Assembly (NCBI RefSeq): GCF_052162025.1
Contig: NZ_CP197401.1
Span: forward strand, 3,348,001-3,412,000
Reading direction: 5' to 3'
From: Methylobacter sp015476545
GTDB taxonomy: Bacteria > Pseudomonadota > Gammaproteobacteria > Methylococcales > Methylomonadaceae
DNA length: 64,000 bases
Part shown: positions 27,101 through 35,329 of the stretch, one piece after another
Position numbering within the stretch: the first letter of the stretch is position 1
Layout of the letters: every line of letters begins with the position of its first letter
Notes under the pieces: generated by a model
Seen by the model: only the letters and a program-made list of their open reading frames with translations
What the model was told of the DNA's origin: nothing
Database searches by the model: none
Position numbers and translations under genes: made by a program

Positions 27101-30017
27101 CGAGTGCTTCGGCAAGGTTTGCGCCAATCTGTTTTACCAGTTGCAGAAAAGTATCGTCCGGGCGGACTTGGTTTCTGACGATCATCAGGTTGATGTAGCA
27201 GCCGATGGTGTTTTCATGGCGCTGCAAGGGCCTGCCGGCCACCGGCATGTTCACGGCGATATCGTCTTCCGCGCTCAGCCGGTGGATCAGGATATTGAAG
27301 ACGCCCAGCAATAACGCCGACAAGTTCTGGTTCAGCATGGAGCCGAGATATTTCAGCGCGGACAGGGTTGCGCTGTTCAGCGTCAGCGTTTCGCAGCCCA
27401 GCCCTAAATCGGGCAAATCGGGTTGCGGCAGGGTATCGTAAGGCATGGCGATGGTCGCCGGCACGCCGGCCAGGCGGCTTTTCCACCAAGCCAGGTCGTC
27501 TTCGGCGCGCGCGCAGCTTAGATAAGCGCGCTCCCAGGCGATGAAGTCGAAAAAGGTCGTGTCGGGCGCTTGCGCGGCCGGCTGGCCACCGGCGGCCAGG
27601 ATCTGGTATTTGCCCCAGAGCTCGTTGGCAAACAGCATGCCAGAAAACCCGTCGATGACGATATGGTGTATGACGAAGAACACATAGTAGCGCTGGTCCG
27701 CCGGGCATTCTACGGTATACAGCCGCAGCGGCGGATCGGTTTTCAGATTGAACGGCTGCTGCAGCAATTGGCGCAGGAACGGCGCCGCCTGTTCGCTTTC
27801 CGGCAGGGTCAGATGCTCGATGACAAGGTTGTCGGCGGCGCTTCCCACCCTCTGGACGATGTCTTCACCCGCTGCATCCTTTTGGCATTCAAAGCGGCAG
27901 CGCAGCAACGGCCGCTCTTCCAGCACCGCGAGCAGCGCCATTCGCAGACAGTCGTGGTCCGCCGGGGCTTTGAGCCGGAAAATCAGCGGGACGTTGAAAC
28001 CGGTGGACTCGGGAAAGGTTTCCTGAATATACCACAGGCCTTTCTGGGTTTCCGACAAGGGTTGCGGCGTCGTCGGCACGCTCGCCGCCGTTTGCGGCAT
28101 TTCAGGCGCAATAGTGTCCGAGCTGCGCGTTTGCCGCGCCAGCATATCGAAAAATTCGCCGAAGTTTTTGGCGCCCATCGCCTGGGCGACCTTGATGTTC
28201 AAGCCCAGCCGTTCGTTCAGACGCTTGATGAATTGCACCACCTGAATCGAATCGAAACCGTAATGGACGGGCGATAGCGAACGGTCGATGGCCGACAGCT
28301 CCTTGCCGAACACCTCAGCGACCAGACTCGCCAGCGCCGCCTCTGTATCGTCGTTCAAAGCGGCGGCTTGCATTGCGTGAGCGTTAGCCGCACTTGCTGA
28401 TGGCTGAGTAAAAGCGGCGCCGGCATCGGCCGCCTGTTGTCCGCAATATTCTTCCAGCACAATGTGCGCATTGACGCCGCCGATCGCATAACTGTTGAGC
28501 GCTACCCGGCGTGGCGCGGAGCCGTTTTGCCAATGGGTGGACTGGCTTTGCAGAACCAGGGCATGATCGGCCGGCAATTCGCGATTGAGCTCTCCGAGCC
28601 CGGCTATGCCCGGTATGGCCTGATGCTCCAGCGCCTTGACGGCCTTGATCAGCGAAGCCATGCCCGATGCGACCTCCGGATGGCCGATGCTGGGCTTGAT
28701 GCTGCTGACGAACCAGTTTTTGCCGGGATTCGCGCTCAACAGCTGATAAGCGTCGCTGATTGCGGTCAGTTCCAGGGCATCGGCCAGCGTATTGCCGATG
28801 CCGTGGGCTTCCACATAATCGATCGTATCGGTGCCGACGCCGGTCTGGGCGATGCTGGCTGTTATGGCGTGCCTTAGCCCCTGCACGTTGGGGGCTTCCA
28901 GAGAATAGCCGCGGCCGCCGTGATGCACGGCGCTGCCTTTGATGATCGCCAGAATCCGATTGCCGTCCGCCAGAGCCTGCTGCAGCGGCTTAATGATAAT
29001 AACGCCGACGCCTTCGCTGCGGACGAAGCCGTCGGCTTCGTCACTGAAACTGCGCGTCCGGTTGCGGCTGCTCAGGAGTTGATCGTAAAGGCCATGCATG
29101 GCCATGGACGCGAATTCGTCGGCATCTATGAGGTTGATAGCGCCTACGATGGCCTGTTCGCATTCGCCGGAGCGGATGCTTTGCACGGCGCGGTGCAGCG
29201 CGACATGGACGCTGGTGCAAAAGGTATTGATGACTTCGCTGGGTCCTTTCAAGTCGAATTGAAAGGATAGCTGGTTGGCGATGGGAACCCGATAGGGCTG
29301 GCCGCCGTTATTGCAGCAACCCAGGCGATCGACGAACGATTGGGCGGCTATGAAAACGCCGGTCATGGTCTCCGAGAGCATCCGCCCGGTAATTTCGTAT
29401 TCGTTCTGTAGTTGCGCAATGAGCCGGTTCAGAAGTTGCAGTTGGCGGTCGGCAAGGTCGTTGGTTCCGATGTCTTCGGGCGGACTGCTTTCGTCGATGC
29501 GGCCGTATCCGAACGCAACTGCCGGCGCGTATGAGTCCGGCTGCAGGCATTCGCCGGCCATGACTTTTTCCCATAACAATTCCGCGTTATCGGCGCCGGG
29601 AAACAATCCGGCCAGCCCGACAATGGCTATCGGCTGCATCCGGCCAACGGACAACGGGTCGCTGCCGATGCGCGGCGGCGCGGCCAAGGCGGCGTCCGGC
29701 GTTTCTTCGGGCGACATCGGCTCTAGCGGCAATACCTCGTCGATCAGATAATCGACCAGCAAATCCATCCTGGGATGATCGAATAACAAGGTCGTGCGTA
29801 GCGAACAAGCCAGATTCGATTCCAGCCTGGACTTGAATCCCACCGCTTGCAGAGAATCCGTGCCCAGTTCGATAAAGCTTTGATTGGGTGTTATGTCTTC
29901 CGCACTGTCCATGCCGATAAAATTCGCCAGTAACTCGCGAATATAGGCGTTCAATATCGGCTTTCTTTGGGCTGGCTGGGCTTGTTGTAACGTAGTGATG
30001 ATCGGGCTGGGATACAT
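24102..30017 (-). CDS. Hybrid PKS-NRPS megasynthase ACP-KS-ACP-C-A-PCP-TE
   Basis: 1971 residues from the ATG at 30017; an in-frame start 48 codons upstream adds a non-conserved Arg/Leu-rich stretch. Domains in order: ACP (S55 in LGTDSLQ), ketosynthase about 127-525 (C267 in NTFCTSV, H405 in VEAHGIGN, H446 in SIGHPEV), ACP (S590 in YGFDSIQ), condensation about 650-1090 (HHIVIDG, 784-790), adenylation about 1110-1610 (YTSGSTGNPKG, NAYGPTE, YKTGDL, NGKIDR), PCP (S1655 in LGGHSLLS) and thioesterase (S1783 in AHSYGG, H1937 near the end). There is no acyltransferase or ketoreductase. The N-terminal ACP could replace the free carrier ScoB, and C-A-PCP could replace ScoA of isonitrile lipopeptide pathways, with release by a thioesterase. 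It is fourth in the operon after the ScoC, ScoE and ScoD homologues. The amino acid used is not predicted. Confidence 0.9.
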   Translation of the reverse strand: MYPSPIITTLQQAQPAQRKPILNAYIRELLANFIGMDSAEDITPNQSFIELGTDSLQAVGFKSRLESNLACSLRTTLLFDHPRMDLLVDYLIDEVLPLEPMSPEETPDAALAAPPRIGSDPLSVGRMQPIAIVGLAGLFPGADNAELLWEKVMAGECLQPDSYAPAVAFGYGRIDESSPPEDIGTNDLADRQLQLLNRLIAQLQNEYEITGRMLSETMTGVFIAAQSFVDRLGCCNNGGQPYRVPIANQLSFQFDLKGPSEVINTFCTSVHVALHRAVQSIRSGECEQAIVGAINLIDADEFASMAMHGLYDQLLSSRNRTRSFSDEADGFVRSEGVGVIIIKPLQQALADGNRILAIIKGSAVHHGGRGYSLEAPNVQGLRHAITASIAQTGVGTDTIDYVEAHGIGNTLADALELTAISDAYQLLSANPGKNWFVSSIKPSIGHPEVASGMASLIKAVKALEHQAIPGIAGLGELNRELPADHALVLQSQSTHWQNGSAPRRVALNSYAIGGVNAHIVLEEYCGQQAADAGAAFTQPSASAANAHAMQAAALNDDTEAALASLVAEVFGKELSAIDRSLSPVHYGFDSIQVVQFIKRLNERLGLNIKVAQAMGAKNFGEFFDMLARQTRSSDTIAPEMPQTAASVPTTPQPLSETQKGLWYIQETFPESTGFNVPLIFRLKAPADHDCLRMALLAVLEERPLLRCRFECQKDAAGEDIVQRVGSAADNLVIEHLTLPESEQAAPFLRQLLQQPFNLKTDPPLRLYTVECPADQRYYVFFVIHHIVIDGFSGMLFANELWGKYQILAAGGQPAAQAPDTTFFDFIAWERAYLSCARAEDDLAWWKSRLAGVPATIAMPYDTLPQPDLPDLGLGCETLTLNSATLSALKYLGSMLNQNLSALLLGVFNILIHRLSAEDDIAVNMPVAGRPLQRHENTIGCYINLMIVRNQVRPDDTFLQLVKQIGANLAEALDHANYPFIRLMRELRLTLLNPSEVPFSVSFTYQNIFDGILGAEERLGDVELSYDVYQETMDSYMLEVYDFRDKVELHLKYQRNLFDAATIRRHLDYLETLIAAIVEDPGRRIDEYDCLPEQEISLLLDGFNDTAEEFPKAHCVHELFEARAALAPDSTALIFAGRPMSYGALAERCRRLAIYLQAQGMGPDRLVAVCMDRSADMVIAVLGVLGAGAAYLPIDPHNGEDRIRYMLTDGGVSLLLTQSHLQPRLSGLLADCGCRIVAVDDPAWTDQVSRNTELRREAGPQHPAYVIYTSGSTGNPKGVAIAHRSLVNLCHAMTVKYGITEQDRILQFASLSFDMSVEEIFPYLLTGAGVVIRQDADIEVDNFYRVVVDNGVTILNLPPQFYGAIAALEPERQQQLFSQLRLISFGGEALPEATLQAVQDRGVRIFNAYGPTEYTVNAAIAELGAGQRLTIGKPIANTRLYVLGRYLELLPIGVAGELHIAGEGLALGYLNNPELTAEKFIDNPYALGKLYKTGDLARWLPDGTVAYVGRTDHQVKIRGFRVELGEIENALTALPEVKSAAAIVARPRTGGERLVAYYTTDLEAIDADGLREQLRRRLPDYMVPAVFVRLDTLPLTANGKIDRKQLEQTPVEFDAGEHYAAPQTPVERQLARIWEDVLGLARVGLNDNFFELGGHSLLSIQLANKINQQLPFSRIGIADIIQCPTVRELADRIGNADSKPAGSPYVVTLRDSIPTFIIPGMPGLSDGYHQLAARIGDCGPVYGLQMKGYAGSVPAASVEEMAAHNIEQIKNIKPRGAIRLYAHSYGGTVVYEMLKQLQDSEIVVEDVVLIDSGVASWPKQMDKLSVIAFCRMILENAGIDPTGQEAFITAILEDKPYSAWKTELAKLLHTAMGIDPGYFLDLWHVVETSLAVDYRYPHGKLPHRPTLIIAEESERWLEPDCWNAYYDEVRIIHAGGGHYSVVAEPYCSKWLKELKPGCRLGPDSMEGHYYGA

Positions 30018-30156
30018 AACGGTTGCTGGTCTATTGAACTGGAAAACTAAGGCGTTGAAGGAACATAGAAAGTCGAGAACCCGCAAACGAACGAGGCCTA
30101 CGCATAGCCGAAGACCCGGTGTTTTATCGCAGTTGCGGTGCAGGCGGCCGTCCTTC

Positions 30157-30194
30157 GACAAGCTCAGGACGAGTCCAGGACAAGCTCAGGACGA
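30157..30194. repeat. Direct repeat GACAAGCTCAGGACGA, two copies
   Basis: The 16-mer occurs at 30157-30172 and 30179-30194, 22 bp apart. It lies in the 278-bp gap between the thioesterase and megasynthase genes. Sequences of this TTCGACAAGCTCAGGAC type are common dispersed repeats in proteobacteria, so this is probably a small repeat insertion in the operon. Confidence 0.6.
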
Positions 30195-30295
30195 ATGCGC
30201 CGCCGCAACAACAACCGTCGCCCGTTTTCCGCTCCTGAAATCGGAGGGGACGAACCTATTTCAGGTTTCGCGGAAAGCAGGCGATACTTCGGACT

Positions 30296-30838
30296 TTATG
30301 GCGCCATTACTGCGAGTGTCACTTCTCCTTTGCTTCTGCCGTTGGCGTCATCATGAAAACGGCAATAGGTTTTGATGAATGTGCATGTCGACGTCTTCTT
30401 GATGCTATTAATGCCGTAAGTGCCGTAAAAATGCTTGGCGTTCAGCTGGCTTTGATAGCTCGAGGTGAGTTTTGCGATCAAGACGTTCGGCAGCTGCTTC
30501 TCGAAAAACGTGTCCATATCGTAATCATCCGATAATTCCGGTATCAACGCGTTTTTAATGCAATGTGCCAAATGCACATAACAAATCTGGTTGAAGCAGA
30601 TATTGAACTCAACGGCGTTAAAATGCCCGGTGTCGTCGATATAGCAGGACTCGGGAATCGAGAATTCTCCGTTCATGATCAGGCCTTGCGGATCAGAGCT
30701 GTCCGATTGCATAAACCAGGCCTGTTTCAGATAACGACTGTGGTTGAAATAAGGCTTTAACACCTCGGCCATAAAACCATCATCGATATCTGTAACGGTG
30801 ACATTCTCCAGAGGGTCGACCATCCTTAACATATTCAT
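30296..30838 (-). CDS. FcoT/ScoD-like hotdog-fold thioesterase
   Basis: 180 residues. The block GEFSIPESCYIDDTGHFNAV followed by EFNICFNQI is the signature of the FcoT family (M. tuberculosis Rv0098, Streptomyces ScoD). In isonitrile lipopeptide pathways this family catalyses addition of glycine to the beta carbon of a carrier-bound enoyl chain and release of the adduct. The N-terminal VLKPYFNHSRYLKQAWF also fits the family. Its start overlaps the stop of the ScoE-like gene by four bases (ATGA), showing translational coupling. Length agrees with the family. Position between ScoE-like and megasynthase genes strengthens the assignment. The acyl chain length handled is unknown. Confidence 0.85.
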   Translation of the reverse strand: MNMLRMVDPLENVTVTDIDDGFMAEVLKPYFNHSRYLKQAWFMQSDSSDPQGLIMNGEFSIPESCYIDDTGHFNAVEFNICFNQICYVHLAHCIKNALIPELSDDYDMDTFFEKQLPNVLIAKLTSSYQSQLNAKHFYGTYGINSIKKTSTCTFIKTYCRFHDDANGRSKGEVTLAVMAP

Positions 30839-31740
30839 TGTTCTATCCCCACATAAAATGGCAGATCGTCATAAATGCCGATGCGGTACATTCTGCTGTA
30901 TTCGCCTGGCTTGGCCTTGGAGCCTTTATGAACCAATGAACGGTTGTCCCAGATAATCATGTCGCCTTCCTCCCAGAAATGCGTGTGTATGAATTTCGGC
31001 TGCTCGGCGAATTCGAACAGGGCCTTCATCACCCGCTGATTTTCTTCATAGGACAGTCCAACCAATCCGCTGGTAAAGCCGCTGCTGATATAGAGGATTT
31101 TTTCGCCGGTCACCGGATGTTCAATGACGGCAGGGTGGGCCTGCGGCGGACATTCGGCTTTGAAGTTTGTGATGAGTTCGTCAATCGAACGGTCGAGATC
31201 ACACGCCTGTACTTTGTAACGCGGCCAGGCTTCCTGCATCGCCATCCTGCCGTCCACATAGCGCCTCAAATCATCGGGGAGTTCGCGGTAGACGCGCGCC
31301 ATATCGATATAAGAGGTTTCCCTGGCCGATTTAGGGAAGAATATAGGGCGTACCGAAGTAAAGGGCAGAGGATGTTTCTCGAAAGAACAATCCGTATGCC
31401 AATAGCGTCCTGTACCGGAAACGCCGAATTTTTTGCCGTCTTCGTTGAGGTTGTTGGAAACGAAAATCTCGGGATAATCGGGGTGATGATAATTCGCTTG
31501 GAAATAAACTTGAGGCCGGCCTACCGCTCTGGCGAAATTGACTTGTTCCTGTTCGGTCATGTCAAGGCGCTGACCGCGCATGACGACCACTTTATTACGG
31601 TAGATCAATTGCCGGAGCATTTCCGCTTCGGAACAGCCCGGGGTAAAGGTCGTAACATCCCATCCCCTGACTTCGGCGCCGATTTTCCCTGGTGCTGCTT
31701 CGGTGATGGTTACTCGATTTTCAGATACCACTGCATTCAT
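30835..31740 (-). CDS. ScoE-like Fe(II)/2-oxoglutarate oxygenase (isonitrile-forming, TauD fold)
   Basis: 301 residues of the TauD/TfdA family. The iron facial triad is H115 and D117 (RYWHTDCSF) with H271 (RSLVHKG). R286 in SRMYRIGIY is the expected 2-oxoglutarate anchor. Tyr-rich VYFQANYHHPDYPEIFV and YKVQACD fall where ScoE and Rv0097 hold residues for the carboxymethylamino substrate. These enzymes oxidatively decarboxylate an N-carboxymethyl-3-amino acid to an isonitrile. General TauD members act on taurine or 2,4-D, but the FcoT and acyl-ligase neighbours point strongly to the isonitrile branch. It is the second gene of the operon, 42 bp after the ligase gene. Cytoplasmic. Confidence 0.85.
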   Translation of the reverse strand: MNAVVSENRVTITEAAPGKIGAEVRGWDVTTFTPGCSEAEMLRQLIYRNKVVVMRGQRLDMTEQEQVNFARAVGRPQVYFQANYHHPDYPEIFVSNNLNEDGKKFGVSGTGRYWHTDCSFEKHPLPFTSVRPIFFPKSARETSYIDMARVYRELPDDLRRYVDGRMAMQEAWPRYKVQACDLDRSIDELITNFKAECPPQAHPAVIEHPVTGEKILYISSGFTSGLVGLSYEENQRVMKALFEFAEQPKFIHTHFWEEGDMIIWDNRSLVHKGSKAKPGEYSRMYRIGIYDDLPFYVGIEQ

Positions 31741-31782
31741 GATTTATTATTCCTTTTATGATCTATATTGTGAATTTACTTA

Positions 31783-33357
31783 CTAACTAACCTGCCTGTC
31801 CTGATCTTGCCAAAACGGCGCCCTCAGCACCCGTTTAAGGACTTTACCGCTTGGATTTCTCGGCAAGGCATCGACAAACGTAACCGATTTAGGCACTTTG
31901 AAATCCGCGATCCGGCTTCTGGCGAAATCGATCAACTCCCGTTGCTTGATTTCGCCGCCCTGGCGCGGCACGACAAAGGCTTTTACAACCTCCCCCCATT
32001 TCTCATCGGGAATCCCGATGACAGCGACTTCGGCGACCGCCTCATGCTCGCTGAGCACGGCTTCAATTTCGGCGGGAAACAGGTTTTCTCCCGCGTAGAT
32101 GATCATGTCCTTGATCCTGTCGCAGACATAGACGTAGCCCTCCTCATCCCTATAGCCCACGTCGCCGGTATGTACCCAGCCACCGACCAGCGTTTGCGCG
32201 GTGGCGGATTCATTCTTCCAATAGCCCAGCATGTTGCTGGGCGATTTAATGCAGATTTCGCCGCTGCGTCCTGCCGGCAATAGCCGGCCTTGCCCGTCAA
32301 TGATCTTGATCTCGACGCCGGGCAAGGGCCGGCCCGCGGCTTTCATCCTTGGACTGCCTTCCGGGCAATGATCGGCCGGACGCAAACACACGGCCATATT
32401 GCCGGTCTCGGTCAGGCCGTATATCTGGAAGAAGTCGCAGCCGAAGATTTCCATGGCCTTGCGCAGCAGCGGCGGGGCAATCGGCGAGCCGCCATAGAGC
32501 AGCCCTTTGAACGACGATAAATCGGTTTGCGCGCAGCTGGGTTCTTCCAGCATCAGTTGGATCATCGACGGCACCAGCACGGCTTTGGTGACTTGATGCC
32601 GCTCGATCAGCTGCAGGGCCTGCCAGGCGACGAAGGTGTCAACGATGACGCCGGCAGCGCCGACTGCATAACCCTGTATGGCCCACCAGAGCCCGCCTAT
32701 GTGAAACTGCGGCAGAGCCAGCAGCAGGGTGTCGGCCGGATTCAGCGACATCCATGTATCGCCGGCCGCCCGCATGCCTTGCATCAGCCTGAAAAAGCTG
32801 TAATTCGCGAGTTGCACGCCTTTAGGCCGCCCTGTCGTGCCGCTGGAATACATTTGCACGGCCGCATCGTCGGCGCTGTATTCACCCGCAAATGGTGTGG
32901 CCGGTCTCGCGGTTTTCCAGTCCTCATAGGCCGGCCAGTCCGGATGCCCACCGTCCAGAGCGATTATCGTCCGAACGCTGGTCAGTTGCGCTGCCAGAGA
33001 TTCGACTAACGGGAAAAACTCCTGCGCCACAAACAGCACTTCGGTTTCGCTGTCGTTCAGGATATAAAGTATCTCGGGAGGAGCCAGCCGCCAGTTCAGA
33101 TCGACCAGCACTGCTTTGATCTTGGCGCAGCCGAACAGAATCTCATAGTGAGCAATAGTATCCTTGCCGATTATCGCTACCCTGGAGCCAGGCTTGATGC
33201 CGGCTGCGATCAAGCCGTGGCCGACTTGATTACTGCTTAGATCAAGCTGCTGAAACGTCTGTCGATTGTTGCCCGCTATAAAGGCAACGGCATCCGGCCG
33301 CGCTTGGGCCTGTTGGATGCACATCTCGGCAAGGGTTTGAAACTCACTGGATTTCAT
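31783..33357 (-). CDS. Fatty-acyl-AMP/acyl-CoA ligase (ScoC/FadD10-like)
   Basis: 524 residues of the ANL superfamily. Core motifs: QMYSSGTTGRPKGVQL (P-loop), QIYGLTETGN, WVHTGDVGYRDEEGYVYV, RIKDMIIYAGENLFPAEIE and the catalytic Lys in PRNPSGKVLKRVL. It activates a fatty acid as acyl-AMP and passes it to CoA or a carrier protein. In isonitrile pathways the equivalent ligase (ScoC, FadD10) loads the chain onto a small ACP. Here the N-terminal ACP of the megasynthase is the likely acceptor, since no free ACP gene is found. It is the first gene of the minus-strand operon, facing emrA across a 940-bp gap. Specificity for an enoyl or isonitrile acid is inferred from neighbours. Confidence 0.85.
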   Translation of the reverse strand: MKSSEFQTLAEMCIQQAQARPDAVAFIAGNNRQTFQQLDLSSNQVGHGLIAAGIKPGSRVAIIGKDTIAHYEILFGCAKIKAVLVDLNWRLAPPEILYILNDSETEVLFVAQEFFPLVESLAAQLTSVRTIIALDGGHPDWPAYEDWKTARPATPFAGEYSADDAAVQMYSSGTTGRPKGVQLANYSFFRLMQGMRAAGDTWMSLNPADTLLLALPQFHIGGLWWAIQGYAVGAAGVIVDTFVAWQALQLIERHQVTKAVLVPSMIQLMLEEPSCAQTDLSSFKGLLYGGSPIAPPLLRKAMEIFGCDFFQIYGLTETGNMAVCLRPADHCPEGSPRMKAAGRPLPGVEIKIIDGQGRLLPAGRSGEICIKSPSNMLGYWKNESATAQTLVGGWVHTGDVGYRDEEGYVYVCDRIKDMIIYAGENLFPAEIEAVLSEHEAVAEVAVIGIPDEKWGEVVKAFVVPRQGGEIKQRELIDFARSRIADFKVPKSVTFVDALPRNPSGKVLKRVLRAPFWQDQDRQVS

Positions 33358-34297
33358 GGATTAAAGACTCCTTCTTATCGGCCCGTACTGATGGGAAATT
33401 GACACTGTCTTCCAGACTGCAATTGCTATGCCAACCGATAATCAACCCCGGCTGGCGAAACGGAAAAATAAGCCGCGTTCCAGTTTTGGCGGGGCTTGGC
33501 TCGATCTTATGCATTCCCTTCCGAGCATGAGCTGCGTAACTTCATCCAGAAGATTTTTGGCGTATTCATCGATTTCTATCGATATTCATCGTTTTTTATC
33601 CAAAAATTATGTTATATACCGCACTTGATATATGGGATTTGACCGATTAAATAATAATTATTATAAAAAACAATAAGTTATTATTTTACTAATATTCTGT
33701 ATTGTGTTATTTGACCTGTTTTGCGGCTGACTTGGCCCATAGTAGAATGATGCCCGCTTCAGGTACCCGTAGATTCGCCGTTAAGGAAGCTTTCATATAA
33801 GGCATCGAGTTCGCCGCTTGCATCCCTTAACCCTCTGCATATTTCTACGTGTTGGCTGGTTGAATACCGAGTCGTTTCCGTTTTTACTCAAGTATTCTCA
33901 AAGCCGGAAATCAACCGGATCGGGTTTGTCAGCCCCGGAATGTTTTCATCGAATGGCACGGTACTTGCAGGAGATCTACGTTATCTGACGGGTGCGCAGC
34001 TTATCGGGTTGTTGCCATCATTACAGTCAGACAGTCTCTCCTCCGGGAGTTATTTGGGGACTTTGGATTTCTCTAAGTGCGCTTAAAACAACTTATACAT
34101 CTTTCAAAACGCAGGAAAAAACAGTGCAAAAAATGGGATTAAAAAATACGACCTCGGCAGAATGTCCGGCACCGGTTCAGGAGGCTTTATCCGCTTAATC
34201 GGCGGATAACTACTGTCGGCCAGGTAGCCGTTTGCCGGGACTGGCCTATTGCTGTTTTCTGAACTACACACACCGTTTGATAAGGCACTGAAAGAAC
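33358..34297. promoter_or_regulatory. Divergent promoter region of the isonitrile-type operon and emrAB
   Basis: 940 bp without a convincing gene. It separates the biosynthetic operon (-) from emrAB (+) and so must contain both promoters. The part around 33590-33720 is very AT-rich. A short ORF from ATG 34133 (or GTG 34124, preceded by AGGA) to 34198 encodes MGLKNTTSAECPAPVQEALS and one more Ala. It ends about 100 bp before emrA and could be a leader peptide or nothing. Confidence 0.5.
33651..33664. promoter_or_regulatory. Perfect palindrome ATAATAATTATTAT
   Basis: A 14-bp perfect palindrome in the AT-rich part of the divergent region, followed by AATAAGTTATT (33673-33683). AT-rich dyads of this kind resemble boxes for Fur-family metal regulators (Fur/Zur), which would suit a metallophore cluster. 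Low complexity makes chance likely. Confidence 0.3.
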
Positions 34298-35323
34298 ATG
34301 CGCTTTTCCCTTTTTCCAAGAACCCTCCTGATCCTCCTGATAATTGTGTCCGCTATCGCGGGCGGCACAATGTACTGGCTCAAAGCGATCCATCCCTTCG
34401 AGACAACCGACAACACCTACCTCAAATCGCACCTGAGCCTGGTCAGCCCCAAGGAGACGGGCTACGTCAAGGAAGTCCTGTTCGAGGACAATCAGAAAGT
34501 GATGCCGGGCGATCTGCTCGTTGTGATAGACGATCATGATTTCCAGGCCAAGGTCGCTCAGGCGGAAGCGCAAGTGCTGATAGAAACGGCGCACATCCAT
34601 ACGCTGGAAACCGAGAAACGCACGCAGAGCGCCAAAATCCGCCAGCAGGAAGCCAATATCGCCGCCGCGGAAGCCGATCTGGAGCGCGCCGCGAAAGATA
34701 CGAAACGCTTCGGCAACCTGGCGGCGGAGGGAGCGGTTTCAGCCCAAACCCGCGATGCCGCCGAATCCGCCCTCAAGCAGGCGGCGGCTCAACGGGAGAA
34801 AACGCTCTCGGCACGGCTGGAAGCGGAGAGCGAACTGGCCTCATTGGAAGCGCGCATCGACGAAACCCGGGCCAAACTGAAGGCAGCCCAATCCGCCCTG
34901 GAGCTAGCCCGCATCGACCTGGCGAACACGCGCATAGTCGCCCCCATCGCCGGCGTCATCGGCAATCGCAGCGTGCAGGTCGGGCAACTGGTCAAGCCCG
35001 GCAGCGTGCTGGCCTACCTGATTCCGACCGACGGCCTGTTCGTGGAAGCCAATTTCAAGGAAACGCAGATCGGGCGCATGCAGCCGGGCCAGCCGGTGGA
35101 CATACTGATCGACGCTTATCCCGACAGCCGGTTCGAAGGCATGGTGGACAGCTTCGCGCCCGCTTCCGGCTCCGAATTCAGCCTGTTGCCGCCGGAAAAC
35201 GCCACCGGCAATTTCACCAAGATCGTGCGGCGCGTGCCGGTCAAGATCCGCTTCAAACCCGGCACCGATCTGGGCCGCCTGAGGCCGGGTCTGTCCACGG
35301 TGGTCAAAGTCAGGGTCGGGTAA
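34298..35323 (+). CDS. emrA: EmrA-like periplasmic adaptor (HlyD family)
   Basis: 341 residues: an N-terminal membrane anchor (LLILLIIVSAIAGGTMYWL), a split biotinyl-lipoyl domain (SPKETGYVKEVLFEDNQKV and IVAPIAGVIGNRSVQVGQLV), a long coiled-coil hairpin of about 130 residues rich in Ala/Glu/Arg, and a C-terminal beta-barrel (VEANFKETQIGRMQPGQPV). It bridges an inner-membrane MFS pump to an outer-membrane channel. The downstream EmrB-like gene starts six bases after its stop. Divergent from the biosynthetic operon, it probably exports that operon's product. The channel partner is likely the OprM-type protein encoded at 22676-24112. Confidence 0.85.
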   Translation: MRFSLFPRTLLILLIIVSAIAGGTMYWLKAIHPFETTDNTYLKSHLSLVSPKETGYVKEVLFEDNQKVMPGDLLVVIDDHDFQAKVAQAEAQVLIETAHIHTLETEKRTQSAKIRQQEANIAAAEADLERAAKDTKRFGNLAAEGAVSAQTRDAAESALKQAAAQREKTLSARLEAESELASLEARIDETRAKLKAAQSALELARIDLANTRIVAPIAGVIGNRSVQVGQLVKPGSVLAYLIPTDGLFVEANFKETQIGRMQPGQPVDILIDAYPDSRFEGMVDSFAPASGSEFSLLPPENATGNFTKIVRRVPVKIRFKPGTDLGRLRPGLSTVVKVRVG

Positions 35324-35329
35324 GCGATC

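Noticed and set aside
30017..30161. Extended start of the megasynthase at 30161
   Set aside because: The extra 48 residues are Arg/Leu-rich without similarity to carrier-protein starts and include repeat DNA. The ATG at 30017 directly precedes the ACP.
33428..33628. 66-codon plus-strand ORF in the divergent region
   Set aside because: No ribosome binding site and no coherent protein features; ends in AT-rich non-coding DNA.
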